A DNA stretch of 54,592 nt, taken from positions 1 to 54,592 of the forward strand of contig JAHFFT010000014.1 in NCBI GenBank assembly GCA_023247795.1, read 5' to 3'. Both the position numbers and the translations under genes were made by a program. Below, one piece after another: positions 14,829 through 24,759 of this stretch. The notes beneath the pieces were generated by a model. The model saw only the letters and a list, made by a program, of their open reading frames with translations. It was not told the DNA's origin and ran no database searches. Each line of letters opens with the position of its first letter. Position 1 is the first letter of the stretch. The DNA comes from Candidatus Omnitrophota bacterium (GTDB lineage Bacteria; Omnitrophota; Gorgyraeia; Zapsychrales; JANLHA01).

Positions 14829-17800
14829 ATGAGGCCAACCATCAGAAAAAATTTTTTATCTTGCCGAGTTTTTGTTGGGATGATCCTGATCAGTTTTTTA
14901 AACTCAGTGATTTTCCCGAGGCAATTCGTTTATGCCCAGAGTTCTCCGATGCCGATGCAGACCTTAAATCTGCCGGTGCCCGGGACCATGGTGAAGGCCA
15001 GTGAGTCATTGGAGGCAGCGGTTTTAAGGGGGCTCAAGGTGAATCCCGAGGAACCGTTCCAATTCGAATTCGTCTTAGACCCTGGACAGGAAAAATTTTC
15101 GCAGCCGGAAATGAGCGAGCAGGCCGAGCGGATGATCCGTTATTTCTTCGCGGCCTTAACCATCCCGGAAAAAGATCTGTGGGTCAATCTCTCACCGCAA
15201 GAAAAGGACCGCGTGGTCCCGGACGAACTCGGCCAGACCGATTTGGGCCGTGACATGCTCACCCAGGATTATCTGCTAAAACAGTTTACGGCAACGCTGA
15301 CCTACCCGGAAGAAGATTTGGGAAAGGCCTTTTGGGACAAGATCTACAAAACAGCTTATGAAAAATTTGGCACCACCCAAATTCCTCTGGATGCCTTCAA
15401 CAAAGTTTGGATCGTTCCGGAACACGCCGATGTTTACGAGGATGAAAAAAGCAATGCCGCGTATATTTTAAAAAGCCGGCTTAAGGTCCTTTCCGAGGAG
15501 GATTATCTCGCGTTCAAGGCCAACACGCCAACGGCAGCGATTTCACAAAATAGCGCCGGTGAACTGAATCAACTGTCTTGCGACGTGATTAAAGAAGTCA
15601 TTGTCCCGGTCATCAGCAAAGAGATCAATGAGGGAAAACAGTTCGCGGCACTGCGGCAGATCTATCACGCGCTCATCCTCGCGGCCTGGTACAAAAAAGC
15701 CCTGCAGGAAAGCTTGCTCTACCAAGCTTACGTCGATCAGAAGAAAATTGAAGGGGTTGATTTGACCGACAAGCAACTCAAAGAAAAGATTTACGAGCAG
15801 TACATCCAGGCTTACAAAAAGGGGATTTACGATTATATCAAAGAAGAATACGATCCCGCCGCACGTGAGCAGGTTCCCCGACGGTATATCTCCGGTGGAG
15901 AAGAGTGGACGGTTTCATCAACAACCTCATTTGTTGGTCACGACGCTTTTATGTTGAGCGCGGGTAGCGATGATCTGCAAGCGGTCAAAGTCGGCATTCA
16001 GATCGGTGGTGGTGAAAACGAGTCTTTTATGTTGGTTAAAGATTTTGATGAAACGCAGGTGGTGCGGATGGCGCCAATGCTGCCAGTTCACTTAGAGGTC
16101 AATAGCAAGAATGATTCTTTGGCGTATGAGGTTTCCCAGGCAAAACTCGACGAATATTTTAGTCGAGCAGCCGAAAATATGACCCAGCCGGAAATCCTTC
16201 GTCGAATACGGTTTGTTCCCAGCCCCAAAAATGTGGCGGAGGTCAAAAAATTAGGTCACGGGGGATTGGGAGATGTATTTGAGGCACAGGAATATACCAT
16301 AGATCAAAATGGGATGAAGCATGTTGGACGGAGTCTGGCGGTTAAAGTTCGGAAGAAAGCTGATTATCCGGAAAAAGAAAAAAGGGTGGAGCGGATTTTC
16401 TATGATGAGGCCGATGCCTTGAATGTCATCAGTCACCAAGAAAATCGGTTTTTAAAAATGCATTTTTCCGAATTGTTCTATCAAGGAGATAATTTTATTG
16501 TTCTCTCTCTTGAAGAGGGGTACCGCTTGAAGCAGGTTATTGATCCCCGACCAGGGGACCCGCAACTTTCCTTGCCGGATCAATATGACATCATGGTGCA
16601 GATGATGAGCGCTTATTATGAACTGCACAAAATCGGTTATCTGCATTATGACGTCTCTCCTAAAAATATGATCTGGGATCCGCAGACACGTATCCTTAAA
16701 ATCATTGATTTGGGACTGATACGGCAGCTTGGTCAGAAGGAACAAAGAAAATTTTTATATAGAATTTCTCAAGGGACCCCAATTTTTCAGGCACCGGAAG
16801 TCATTGATCACGAGTATGCAAGTTCGATAGGAAAGCCTTGGAACCATTTTCAATATGACCCTGGATTAGACATCTACAGTTTGGGTATCAGTTTATGGGA
16901 GCTTTTCCTTGGAGAAACTCCTTATAAATATTTTTTACAAAAGGATTTTAATAAAATTAAAAATGACAATACTTTGATCGATCTGATCAATAAAGATGTA
17001 AGAATCCCCGCAGAGATAAAGCCGATCCTTATTAAGGCCCTAGCGCCCAATCCAAAAGACCGTTATCAAACCGTTCAGGAAATGATGGATGATGTTGTCA
17101 AAATCGTCCCTGATTCGCGATACCTGGAAGAAAACGAAGACGCCTTTGATGGACGATATGAGGTCAAACTGCCGGAGGTAAAATTGCCAGAGGTCAAACC
17201 GCAGGAACTGCCGTCGCTCGTTGAAGTCCTTGAGCAAAATCATGGGGAGCATCGGGATCTTGCGGTAAGAGCAAAGACCATAGAAATTACAAACAACTAT
17301 GATATTGATGGGGTCAATGAGCAACTGAAAAGATTAGGAGAACCACTTGAGGTCTTAGGTCTTGAACAGGGTTCTGCAGCTGGGATGAACGTGGTGTACA
17401 AGGCGAAATACTCGCCTGTCAAGGGGGAGGAGGTTTTGGTTTTATTAAAGGTTGTGAAGAGGTCACCGGAATTTTCTAAGGAGGTTGCCGCGGATTTGCA
17501 GAACGCGTTGGAAAATGAAATAGGATTTCTAAAATATTTAAAAGATCAAAAGTTAACAAGCGCATCCGCGTTTCCGACCTTTATTTTGGAAGGAGGGAAT
17601 TATCTTGTCATGGAGTATATTGATGGAATGAATTTAGATCAAATTTTTCATCCTGAGGTCGAACCCGAATCTTTTGAGTCTGGTATGACGACGCAGAAAG
17701 CTAACCTCATCGTTCAGAGCATGAGCGTGCTTCAGCAGGCGCATGAACTCAACATCATCCACCGCGATATAAAACCGGCGAATCTGATGATCGGTCCATC

Positions 17801-20105
17801 GGGACGCAGTGTTTTATTGGATTTTGGTCTTGCCGGAGTCATGGGGCAACCGATGACAACTATTGTGGGAAGTCCTAATTATATCGCTCCCGAAGTTTTC
17901 GGATTGTATGACGGTACGGAAGTTGTGAATACAGTGGAAATGGATATTTACAGTTTAGGCATATTGATTTATGAAGCGATATTTCAAGAGACTCCTTTTA
18001 CTGAGTTGGAAGCCAAATTGCAGGAATTGCAGGATAGGGCAAATGAACAGGAAGAAAAGGGTCAGTTGTTTAATCAGTTTATCCTTACTCTTTGGCAAAT
18101 GAAATCACGCGGGCCCGCTAGGGACGCGAATTTAATGACCCTTACCGCTGAACAGAGGCAATTTTTGCTGACAGCTTTAGCGCCTAATCCCGAAGATCGA
18201 TTTTCCTCAGTGGCGGCGATGGCTAAGGAATTTATGGATGCCTTTCCCGAATTTGAATTTTCATTGGCAGACAGGAAGATTCTGCTCGCTGCGTTAGAGG
18301 ATTTGAGCCAAATGGATACCAGATTAGATGGGAAGGATGCCAGCGCAATTGCGGACGAGCAAGAATCCATAGATGCATTGATGTTAAGTACTGAAAGCCG
18401 GGATGGGGAGTATAAAATTTATAAAGATTTAGATCGGCCAGGACATATTTCAATTAATGACAAAGATAACATTCCACAGCTTATTTTGAAGTTCACATCT
18501 GCCGATCAAGCGAAAATTGAATTGCTTGATAAATTTGCCGATTTATCGGGGCCGATTGTCATTCCCTACCAAAACGGCGGAGCGCTGGTTCTTACCAAAA
18601 ATATGGATGCCGCTATCACTGTGTTCGAGATCGATGGTGCTCAAGAAAGTGTCGTGCAAATTCGTTTTGATGATCAGGGCGGTTTATATTCCGCGAGCAA
18701 AGAGTCTATGCGGGTGCTCCTTGATAAAAGTCCATCGCAGTTTGATTTAACAACCGTATATTATCTCAATTTGATTTGGAATGCGGTTGATGAACGTTTG
18801 AAGTCGATGGTTTCTCTAATTGCTTTTAGGATTCAACGTCGTTACCTTACTATAAAGAATGAGAGAAGTGACAAAGTGAATTCAACGACAGTGTATACAG
18901 AGCCAGGCCGACTTCATGTTTTTGCTGATAATATCAAGACGTACTTTCTTAAGCGAATCTTACAAAATGAGAAGCCATGGACCATATCTGATTACGGGTC
19001 GAGTACGTCAATCACTAGCTTAGACATTGTCAATGCGCTTATTGGCCAAGACGTTCTAATCGAGACTTCGGATTTTGTTGTCTATTTACGCGTGCGAAGG
19101 ATTGGGGATGCGATTTATGTTTATGATTCGCATGGCAATCTCTATCAAGAAATTCAAAGCGGTGGTGTTGTTAAGATTTTTGGAGAAGATAGAAAAACTG
19201 ACAAAAGATTTTTGGAACTTGATAAAAATGACAAGACAGGATATTTCGAATTTAGCCGAACAGCTCCGGAAGTAAGTCAGTATATCAATACCCAACAAAC
19301 TCCACGTTTAATTTTAGCAGAAAGGGATGTTTTTGATCAACGTCTTCCCAAAAATCATACTGATATTGGAAGTTTATTCAATATGGTAGCAGCGACGACT
19401 GGCGATGAAAATTTGTTTAAAGAATTACTAATGAATCTTGCCCGAACAATTAAGAATGATGGGTATTTTGCTTTTGGTTTTAGCGGAGATCCTGAAACTC
19501 AAGGGCTACTCTATGATGTCTGGCATCGCACGGGCGCACGCCTTGTTAAAATGGATTTTATTAAGGAGCGGGTGGTAGTTGATAAAAGTTACGATGTCAT
19601 TGATTTAACTGGGATCGAGGTTGATGACGATGCCCATCTTGCCAGCATCACCCGCCAGGATGGAACCATTTTAACGGTTTTTTACGATGGAGAAGCGCCT
19701 TCGAGGCTTGAGCTGGTCGCACCTGATGGTCGTGAGATTACGGATGCGACAGCGATAAGAGATTTTTTGGCCTCGGTCGAGGAGATGGAAGGCGAGGTCT
19801 CTGGGGAACCTTTAAAGAAATTTATTCAAAATTATTTGTTGCCCTTAACAAGGCAAAGTCAAGCGCAGGAGCAAAGGCAATCCAACGATTTTTTACTTTT
19901 ATCAGGGGAAAAGACTCCTGGTGGTCTTGATTTTGAAACCGTTGGTGATAAGATCAAAGCCAATGGTCAGCGGATCAAGATTTTAACAAAGGACCCACAG
20001 CAGGTGCGGGACATCTTAGGCGCAAAAACTTTTCATCCGGTGGTGTATTCGATCACACCGATCCCGGCTGGCGGTCTTACCAAGTATTTATTTTCCATGA
20101 ATTGA
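14829..20105 (+). CDS. Giant secreted protein 1: dual Ser/Thr kinase fusion
   Basis: The protein has 1758 residues. A Sec signal peptide ends near VYAQ (residue 37). Residues about 40-360 are the N-terminal domain shared with the other two giants (DLWVNLSP, EKDRVVPDELGQTDLGRDM, AFNKVWIVPE). Linker motifs HDAFMLS (about 371), ESFMLV (398) and DALMLS (1182) separate modules. Kinase 1 (about 470-755): GHGGLGDV from Gly476, AVKV, HYDVSPKN (His606, Asp608), DLG at 627, APE at 655. Kinase 2 (about 840-1150): LLKVV, HRDIKPAN (His978, Asp980), DFG at 998, APE. Both keep the catalytic residues. Residues about 1380-1560 resemble a degenerate class I methyltransferase (DYGSSTSITSLD, LARTIKNDGYFAFGF). 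The C-terminus has the shared GGLDF...PVVYSITP block. No Shine-Dalgarno is visible. Kinase domains behind a signal peptide are odd. Confidence 0.8.
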   Translation: MRPTIRKNFLSCRVFVGMILISFLNSVIFPRQFVYAQSSPMPMQTLNLPVPGTMVKASESLEAAVLRGLKVNPEEPFQFEFVLDPGQEKFSQPEMSEQAERMIRYFFAALTIPEKDLWVNLSPQEKDRVVPDELGQTDLGRDMLTQDYLLKQFTATLTYPEEDLGKAFWDKIYKTAYEKFGTTQIPLDAFNKVWIVPEHADVYEDEKSNAAYILKSRLKVLSEEDYLAFKANTPTAAISQNSAGELNQLSCDVIKEVIVPVISKEINEGKQFAALRQIYHALILAAWYKKALQESLLYQAYVDQKKIEGVDLTDKQLKEKIYEQYIQAYKKGIYDYIKEEYDPAAREQVPRRYISGGEEWTVSSTTSFVGHDAFMLSAGSDDLQAVKVGIQIGGGENESFMLVKDFDETQVVRMAPMLPVHLEVNSKNDSLAYEVSQAKLDEYFSRAAENMTQPEILRRIRFVPSPKNVAEVKKLGHGGLGDVFEAQEYTIDQNGMKHVGRSLAVKVRKKADYPEKEKRVERIFYDEADALNVISHQENRFLKMHFSELFYQGDNFIVLSLEEGYRLKQVIDPRPGDPQLSLPDQYDIMVQMMSAYYELHKIGYLHYDVSPKNMIWDPQTRILKIIDLGLIRQLGQKEQRKFLYRISQGTPIFQAPEVIDHEYASSIGKPWNHFQYDPGLDIYSLGISLWELFLGETPYKYFLQKDFNKIKNDNTLIDLINKDVRIPAEIKPILIKALAPNPKDRYQTVQEMMDDVVKIVPDSRYLEENEDAFDGRYEVKLPEVKLPEVKPQELPSLVEVLEQNHGEHRDLAVRAKTIEITNNYDIDGVNEQLKRLGEPLEVLGLEQGSAAGMNVVYKAKYSPVKGEEVLVLLKVVKRSPEFSKEVAADLQNALENEIGFLKYLKDQKLTSASAFPTFILEGGNYLVMEYIDGMNLDQIFHPEVEPESFESGMTTQKANLIVQSMSVLQQAHELNIIHRDIKPANLMIGPSGRSVLLDFGLAGVMGQPMTTIVGSPNYIAPEVFGLYDGTEVVNTVEMDIYSLGILIYEAIFQETPFTELEAKLQELQDRANEQEEKGQLFNQFILTLWQMKSRGPARDANLMTLTAEQRQFLLTALAPNPEDRFSSVAAMAKEFMDAFPEFEFSLADRKILLAALEDLSQMDTRLDGKDASAIADEQESIDALMLSTESRDGEYKIYKDLDRPGHISINDKDNIPQLILKFTSADQAKIELLDKFADLSGPIVIPYQNGGALVLTKNMDAAITVFEIDGAQESVVQIRFDDQGGLYSASKESMRVLLDKSPSQFDLTTVYYLNLIWNAVDERLKSMVSLIAFRIQRRYLTIKNERSDKVNSTTVYTEPGRLHVFADNIKTYFLKRILQNEKPWTISDYGSSTSITSLDIVNALIGQDVLIETSDFVVYLRVRRIGDAIYVYDSHGNLYQEIQSGGVVKIFGEDRKTDKRFLELDKNDKTGYFEFSRTAPEVSQYINTQQTPRLILAERDVFDQRLPKNHTDIGSLFNMVAATTGDENLFKELLMNLARTIKNDGYFAFGFSGDPETQGLLYDVWHRTGARLVKMDFIKERVVVDKSYDVIDLTGIEVDDDAHLASITRQDGTILTVFYDGEAPSRLELVAPDGREITDATAIRDFLASVEEMEGEVSGEPLKKFIQNYLLPLTRQSQAQEQRQSNDFLLLSGEKTPGGLDFETVGDKIKANGQRIKILTKDPQQVRDILGAKTFHPVVYSITPIPAGGLTKYLFSMN

Positions 20106-21460
20106 AGGGAGATGTTCTTCTGAGGAGTTTAGCCTATTTTGTCATATTGGCTTTTTTGATGATTTGTGATGCCGGTATCCTCCGTCGCCAGGACGGTAAA
20201 AAATTCCAGCAGATTTTATTTTCGCGTCCGTGGATTTTGCTAGGGGTGTTTTTACTGATTTTTGTGCTTTCTGGGGCGGCGCAGGAATGGTCGGTTTTAA
20301 CCACGGCCCTGTTTTTGATTTATCTGATCAGACGGCGGCGGTTTCAAAAGGTTTTATCAGCATCAATCTCCGATGGTGATCAGCACTTGGAATTGCGTCT
20401 TGCGACTAAGGCTTTTGACGTGGTTTTTTATGGGGTCCTGTGGTCGGTGATTTTAGCGGTCATTGTGCAAACCATGATGGGGGTTTTCCCTCAGATTGCG
20501 TCAGAGCTCGGGGGATTGGTCGTTGTTGCGATTTTTTCTTCATTGGTACTTTTGGTTTTGATTTATCGGGCCTCGTCCGCCTTTCCTGATCAGAACCTCA
20601 AATCGATTTTAGGACTCGGACAAAAGTTTTCTAAAAAACTTTTTTTGATCTCCATTTCAACAGGGATGATTTTTGCCTATCTTTCGGCCGTGATCATTTT
20701 TTACCGCCATGTCCAGCCGCCCACGCCGTTGACGCGGATCATGGAAGCCACGACGTCTCCGACGGCGATGATCATCTTCTTCGCTGTCGCGGTGCTTTTG
20801 GCGCCACTATTTGAAGAATTGATCTTTCGCGGTTTTTTTTACAATGCCATCCGCAGGTTCAAGGGCAAGAAAACGGCGGTGGTCATCATTGCTTTGATTT
20901 TCGCGATGCTCCATTACGAACAGTATTGGGGCGATTGGATGGCGATAGCCATGATCACGATTTTGGGTTTTGCCTTAACGGGTCTGCGCGTGTGGATGGG
21001 CACAACTTGGGCCAGCATCATCATGCACTATGTTTACAACGCCGGGGTGATGATCATCCCCATTGTGATGTTGATGACAACCAATCCAAGTTTTTTTGAA
21101 TACCAGTTCAAAAATCAGCAGCTGACACCAGAAGCTCAGGAGGCGCTGCTACGAAAAAGCATTCATGATAAACCCGATTTTGCTGATGCCTATAACGAGT
21201 TGGCCTGGCTGTATCACACTCAACATCGGCATTTGAAAGAGGCCTTAAGATTGATTGATCAGGGTCTGGAACTCAGTCCGGAAAATTACGCGTTTCTCGA
21301 TACCAAGGCGGAGGTCCTTTATCAACTGGGACGCAAAAAAGCCGCATTGGAGATTGCCGAAAAGCTGCATCAAAAATATCCGTATCTTAAAGAGACGCGA
21401 GAACAGTTGCAACGTTTTAAAGGGCAGAATGAGAAGATATCCGAGGGGAGCCGTCCCTAA
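20102..21460 (+). CDS. CPBP intramembrane protease with C-terminal TPR
   Basis: The protein has about 452 residues and roughly eight membrane helices. CPBP (CAAX protease and bacteriocin-processing) motifs are complete: EELIFRG with Glu238, Glu239 and Arg242; LHYEQYW with His271; HYVYNAG with His309 and Asn313. They form the glutamate-type active site within the membrane. Residues about 345-440 are two to three TPR repeats (ADAYNELAWLYH, AFLDTKAEVLYQLGRKKAAL), likely on the periplasmic or cytoplasmic face to bind a partner. The TTG start overlaps the stop of giant gene 1 by 4 bp, so it may be translationally coupled to it. A CTG at 20120 with GGGAG 8 nt upstream is an alternative start. The stop codon lies in a GGGGAGCCGTCCCTAA repeat. 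Confidence 0.82.
   Translation: MKGDVLLRSLAYFVILAFLMICDAGILRRQDGKKFQQILFSRPWILLGVFLLIFVLSGAAQEWSVLTTALFLIYLIRRRRFQKVLSASISDGDQHLELRLATKAFDVVFYGVLWSVILAVIVQTMMGVFPQIASELGGLVVVAIFSSLVLLVLIYRASSAFPDQNLKSILGLGQKFSKKLFLISISTGMIFAYLSAVIIFYRHVQPPTPLTRIMEATTSPTAMIIFFAVAVLLAPLFEELIFRGFFYNAIRRFKGKKTAVVIIALIFAMLHYEQYWGDWMAIAMITILGFALTGLRVWMGTTWASIIMHYVYNAGVMIIPIVMLMTTNPSFFEYQFKNQQLTPEAQEALLRKSIHDKPDFADAYNELAWLYHTQHRHLKEALRLIDQGLELSPENYAFLDTKAEVLYQLGRKKAALEIAEKLHQKYPYLKETREQLQRFKGQNEKISEGSRP
21445..21460. repeat. REP-type palindrome overlapping a stop codon
   Basis: GGGGAGCCGTCCCTAA, a variant of the GGGGAC-GTCCC family, encodes the last residues and stop of the CPBP protease gene. Confidence 0.6.
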
Positions 21461-21494
21461 AGAGATATCGCTGTTCCCTATTAACAAATCGCCG

Positions 21495-21523
21495 TGTTCT
21501 TAAATTGGTAAACCTGCTATAAT
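21495..21523 (+). promoter_or_regulatory. Extended -10 promoter before the secretin gene
   Basis: TGCTATAAT (TG at 21515, TATAAT at 21518-21523) is a perfect extended -10 element. The -35 position 17 bp upstream (TGTTCT) is weak. The secretin ATG is 31 nt downstream. This would make secretin-amidase-murI a transcription unit separate from the giant gene. Confidence 0.6.
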
Positions 21524-21554
21524 AAATTTTCTTTTATCAATCAAAATAAAGACG

Positions 21555-22976
21555 ATGCGAAAAAAATTTGCACTCTTCATATGTATCTTTTTATTAGAAT
21601 TTAGCCATCTTTTGTTATTGTCCGGATGGGCGCAGGAAAACAACACGGCGGCCGATCAGGCGCAGAATGCCGTTGAGCAGAAGGTATCGGCTCCGCCTAA
21701 AGCCATCCGAACAAGCATTGATCAGATTGCCTTTCAGGACACGGATATTTTAGATGCGCTTAACGCGATTGTCCAAAAGACCGGAGTGGTCATTACGGTC
21801 AGCCGCGATATCCGCGGGCGGGTGACATTGAACATGGAAAACGCTGATGTTTGGGATGTTCTAAAAATTGTATGTGACATGACCGGCCTGGCGTATCTGC
21901 GGGATCAGGACCAAGTCCGTATCGTCACGGCCGATGAGTATGAACAGCAGAAGGACCAGCGATTTACCGATCAATGGAAGGCAGAGGTGGTAAGGTTAAA
22001 ATATGCTGATCCAGCGGAAATGGTCAAGAAATTGCGCGACGATAAGAGTCCTGATGGTAAAATGATCATCAATCCGGATGGGAGTTTGATCTTGCTGGAA
22101 AAGCCGGAAAAACTGCAAGTGATGTTGGATCGTATTGCTAAGTTTGATGTTTCGCTGCAGACCGAGGTTTTTGCGTTGCAGTTCGTTAAAGGGGAAGAAC
22201 TTCTTCCTGAACTGAAGAAGAATTTGTCTGCAGATGTTGGGCAGATCAATTATGACGAGCGATCCAATAAGATTGTCGTCACGGATAAGGCGGACCAGAT
22301 CGAAAAAATCAGATCGATCATCGTTCAGCAGGATAAGAAGCAGGAGATCTTTGTAAAATCGCAGGTCGTTGATGTTTTATTGAGTGATGAGCATTTTCGC
22401 GGGGTGGACTGGGAAGCGATTGTCAATGAATACGGCGTGTTAGCCCCTTCCCAAGATAAGGGAGAGGATGCCAAACGGGACTTGGGTGTGGGCACACTCT
22501 CCCGGGAAGATTTTTCGATTTTATTGGAGGCCTTGGAAACAGTTGGTCTTACCAAGACTTACTCCACGAACAATGTCCTGATCCCGGAAAAGGAACGTCA
22601 GGAGATTGGGGTGGTTTCTGACGACAGCAATGTTTTTGTTAAAGTAAAAAAGGAAGGTGACCTTTTCCTTTTTGACAGTTTTTTTCAGAGTCTTGGGCTG
22701 AGTGTCAAAAGGGAAGCGGGGCAGAATTTTAACTTAGCGATTGATTCGATAGCATTGGAAGGCGGTCAAAAAATTGATTTGCAGATTGAGAAAGATCAAG
22801 TGATCGTCATCGGCGGGATTTTTCAGGAACAGACACTCGAGGCAACACGTAAAATTCCTTTTTTAGGGGATTTGCCATTTTTGGGCGTCATGTTCCGTAA
22901 GCAGCAAACGAAAATGCAACGGACCGAACGGATCATATTTCTCATACCGGAAAAATGGATCGAACATACTCAGTGA
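21555..22976 (+). CDS. Secretin-family protein (PilQ/GspD type)
   Basis: Secretins form outer-membrane channels for type II secretion or type IV pili. The protein has 473 residues. A Sec signal peptide (cleavage near GWA/QEN) precedes an STN-like domain (DILDALNAIVQKTGVVITVS). Residues about 145-260 hold N1/N2-like modules (VVRLKYADPAEMVKKL, VFALQFVKGEELLPELKKN). The secretin domain ends in IPFLGDLPFLGVMFRKQ and ERIIFLIP, the conserved beta-barrel signature. The region between about 340 and 400 is short for a classical GspD, so the gate may be reduced. No pilus or secretion ATPase gene is nearby. The next gene, an amidase, overlaps its stop, which suggests a role in passage through peptidoglycan. 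Confidence 0.85.
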   Translation: MRKKFALFICIFLLEFSHLLLLSGWAQENNTAADQAQNAVEQKVSAPPKAIRTSIDQIAFQDTDILDALNAIVQKTGVVITVSRDIRGRVTLNMENADVWDVLKIVCDMTGLAYLRDQDQVRIVTADEYEQQKDQRFTDQWKAEVVRLKYADPAEMVKKLRDDKSPDGKMIINPDGSLILLEKPEKLQVMLDRIAKFDVSLQTEVFALQFVKGEELLPELKKNLSADVGQINYDERSNKIVVTDKADQIEKIRSIIVQQDKKQEIFVKSQVVDVLLSDEHFRGVDWEAIVNEYGVLAPSQDKGEDAKRDLGVGTLSREDFSILLEALETVGLTKTYSTNNVLIPEKERQEIGVVSDDSNVFVKVKKEGDLFLFDSFFQSLGLSVKREAGQNFNLAIDSIALEGGQKIDLQIEKDQVIVIGGIFQEQTLEATRKIPFLGDLPFLGVMFRKQQTKMQRTERIIFLIPEKWIEHTQ

Positions 22977-23773
22977 AAATGAATCAAATTTTCCTTTGCG
23001 CTGTCCTATTCATCCTCGGCGGCTGCGCGACGGTCCCGAAGTCGACGAAGTTTCCCGAACATAAGCCTTTACCATCGGGACTTGAGTTGGTGAAGATCAC
23101 CAAACCTTATAAGATTTTGGTTGATCCTGGTCATGGTGGCAAAGATCCGGGTGCCATTGGCCGAAACGGATTGAAGGAAAAGGAGATTGTACTTGATGTT
23201 GGAAGAAGATTGCGTGATCTTTTAAGGGAAAGAGGTTTTGATGTGCAGATGACCCGTGATCAGGACGTGTTCATTTCGTTGGATGATCGAACGGAGATGG
23301 CCGCCCGCGGCAAAGTCGATTTGTTTATCAGTATTCATGCCAATTCCAGCCGTTCTTCAAGTGCTAAGGGTTTCGAGATTTATACCGTGCGGCCACTGTC
23401 TTTCGCGGAGAAGCAAGAGCAGCAGCGCAAAGATAATTATCAGCTGCTGTTTCAATCCCTGCTCATGAAGAGAGACGACCGAAGGGTGTCCGGTATTGTT
23501 GAGGACCTGTTAGGTCGGCAAAAGCCGTTGGAATCGCAGCGGCTGGCAGAGGCTTTGCAGCAGGGCGTTCTCAGCCAGGGGACGATCAAAGACCGCGGGG
23601 TGCAGACCGCTGGTTTTTTTGTCTTGAGAAATACTTTGGTGCCGGCGGTATTGATTGAGCTGGGGTTTGTGACAAATTCGCGGGAGGAAGGCCTTTTGCG
23701 GATGCCAGAGTATCGTCAAAAATTGGTCGCGGCCATTGTCGATGGTGTGGTGAGATATGTCACGGTCAGGTAG
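22973..23773 (+). CDS. N-acetylmuramoyl-L-alanine amidase (Amidase_3 lipoprotein)
   Basis: The enzyme cleaves the amide bond between muramic acid and the stem peptide. It has about 266 residues. The N-terminus MNQIFLCAVLFILGGCAT is a lipoprotein signal with lipobox LGGC, so the mature protein should be membrane anchored. Zinc and catalytic residues of Amidase_3 are visible: DPGHGGKDPGAIG (His), EKEIVLDVGRRL (Glu), FISIHANSS (His) and VLIELGFVTNSREE (Glu). The GTG start at 22973 overlaps the secretin stop by 4 bp (GTGA). ATG at 22979 and an upstream ATG at 22955 are alternatives. MurI follows 7 nt downstream, keeping cell-wall functions together. Confidence 0.9.
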   Translation: MKMNQIFLCAVLFILGGCATVPKSTKFPEHKPLPSGLELVKITKPYKILVDPGHGGKDPGAIGRNGLKEKEIVLDVGRRLRDLLRERGFDVQMTRDQDVFISLDDRTEMAARGKVDLFISIHANSSRSSSAKGFEIYTVRPLSFAEKQEQQRKDNYQLLFQSLLMKRDDRRVSGIVEDLLGRQKPLESQRLAEALQQGVLSQGTIKDRGVQTAGFFVLRNTLVPAVLIELGFVTNSREEGLLRMPEYRQKLVAAIVDGVVRYVTVR

Positions 23774-23780
23774 AACATCA

Positions 23781-24596
23781 ATGAAAGATCATTCCCGACA
23801 ACCCATTGGCGTTTTTGATTCCGGTCTTGGCGGTCTGACGGTCGTTAAGGCCATGCATCATTTTTTACCGTCGGAGGACGTGGTTTATTTTGGCGATACC
23901 GCTCGGGTTCCCTATGGAACCAAATCAAAAGAGACCATCATTCGTTTTTCCATTGAGAACGTCAAGATCCTGTTAAGGCATAACGTCAAGATGGTGGTGA
24001 TTGCCTGCAATTCCTCGTCAAGCTACGCGCTGCTGGAATTGAAAAAGCGATTTGCGATTCCGATCGTTGGGGTGATTGAACCCGGCGTGCAAAGGGCGGT
24101 TGCGGTGACCAAAAACAAACGCATCGGCATCATAGCAACTCCAGCCACAATTAACAGCGGATCGTATCAGACACAAATTCGTAAACAGGCCGGACGATTC
24201 AATGTGACCGCGCAGGCCTGTCCCTTGTTTGTTCCGCTCGTCGAGGCTGGGTGGACCGACCGGCAGGTGACGCGGCTGGTCGCTGAGGAATATCTGCGAA
24301 AATTCAAAAAGAACAATATCGATTCTTTGATTCTGGGCTGCACGCATTATCCGCTGTTGAAGACAACATTGCGAAAAGTTCTGGGGCCAGATGTTGTTTT
24401 GGTTGATTCCGCTCAGCAAGTGGTGCAGGCCGTTAAAGAGCGGCTCAAACAAAGCCGATTGACGCATCATCAAAAGGGAAGAGGATCTTACCGTTTTCTG
24501 ATCAGTGATGAACCTCAGCATTTTTTGAAATCCGCAAGGCGTTTCTTAGGTTTCCCGCTTAAGAGCGTCGAGCGTTGTGATCCCCAGGGCCTTTAA
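23781..24596 (+). CDS. murI: Glutamate racemase
   Basis: MurI converts L-glutamate to D-glutamate for peptidoglycan. The protein has 271 residues. Signatures: IGVFDSGLGGLTVVKAM, VYFGDTARVPYG, the first catalytic Cys76 in VIACNSSSS and the second, Cys187, in ILGCTHYPLL. The family normally has ACNTAS at the first site, so the Ser there is a mild variation. The ATG at 23781 begins MKDHSRQPIGVFD. It follows the amidase gene closely and probably shares its transcript. A dispersed-repeat block follows the stop. Confidence 0.93.
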   Translation: MKDHSRQPIGVFDSGLGGLTVVKAMHHFLPSEDVVYFGDTARVPYGTKSKETIIRFSIENVKILLRHNVKMVVIACNSSSSYALLELKKRFAIPIVGVIEPGVQRAVAVTKNKRIGIIATPATINSGSYQTQIRKQAGRFNVTAQACPLFVPLVEAGWTDRQVTRLVAEEYLRKFKKNNIDSLILGCTHYPLLKTTLRKVLGPDVVLVDSAQQVVQAVKERLKQSRLTHHQKGRGSYRFLISDEPQHFLKSARRFLGFPLKSVERCDPQGL

Positions 24597-24636
24597 ATAA
24601 ATTTGCGCGCGACCTCAAATTATCGTATCATTGTTC

Positions 24637-24733
24637 GGGGCGGTCCTTAGAAAGTAACAAGTCCCAGGCACTAAGTCTCAAGTTGCAAATGACTTGAAAC
24701 CTGCGACATGAAACATGAGACTTAAGTAGGGAC
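24637..24733 (+). repeat. REP palindrome plus dispersed repeat, copy C
   Basis: GGGGCGGTCCTTA at 24637-24649 leads directly into the third copy of the palindromic repeat (24650-24733: GAAAGTAACAAGTCCCAGGC, then AAGTCTCAAGTTGCAAATGA, ending CTTAAGTAGGGAC). The junction shows that the two repeat families can be physically joined. It fills most of the murI-queD gap. Confidence 0.78.
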
Positions 24734-24759
24734 TCCTCCCTCAAAAGGAGAGTTCGAGG

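Noticed and set aside
24597-24759. preQ1 riboswitch before queD
   Set aside because: The gap is filled by a REP palindrome and dispersed repeat copy C. No preQ1 pseudoknot pattern (C-rich loop with A-rich tail meeting the ribosome binding site) is apparent.
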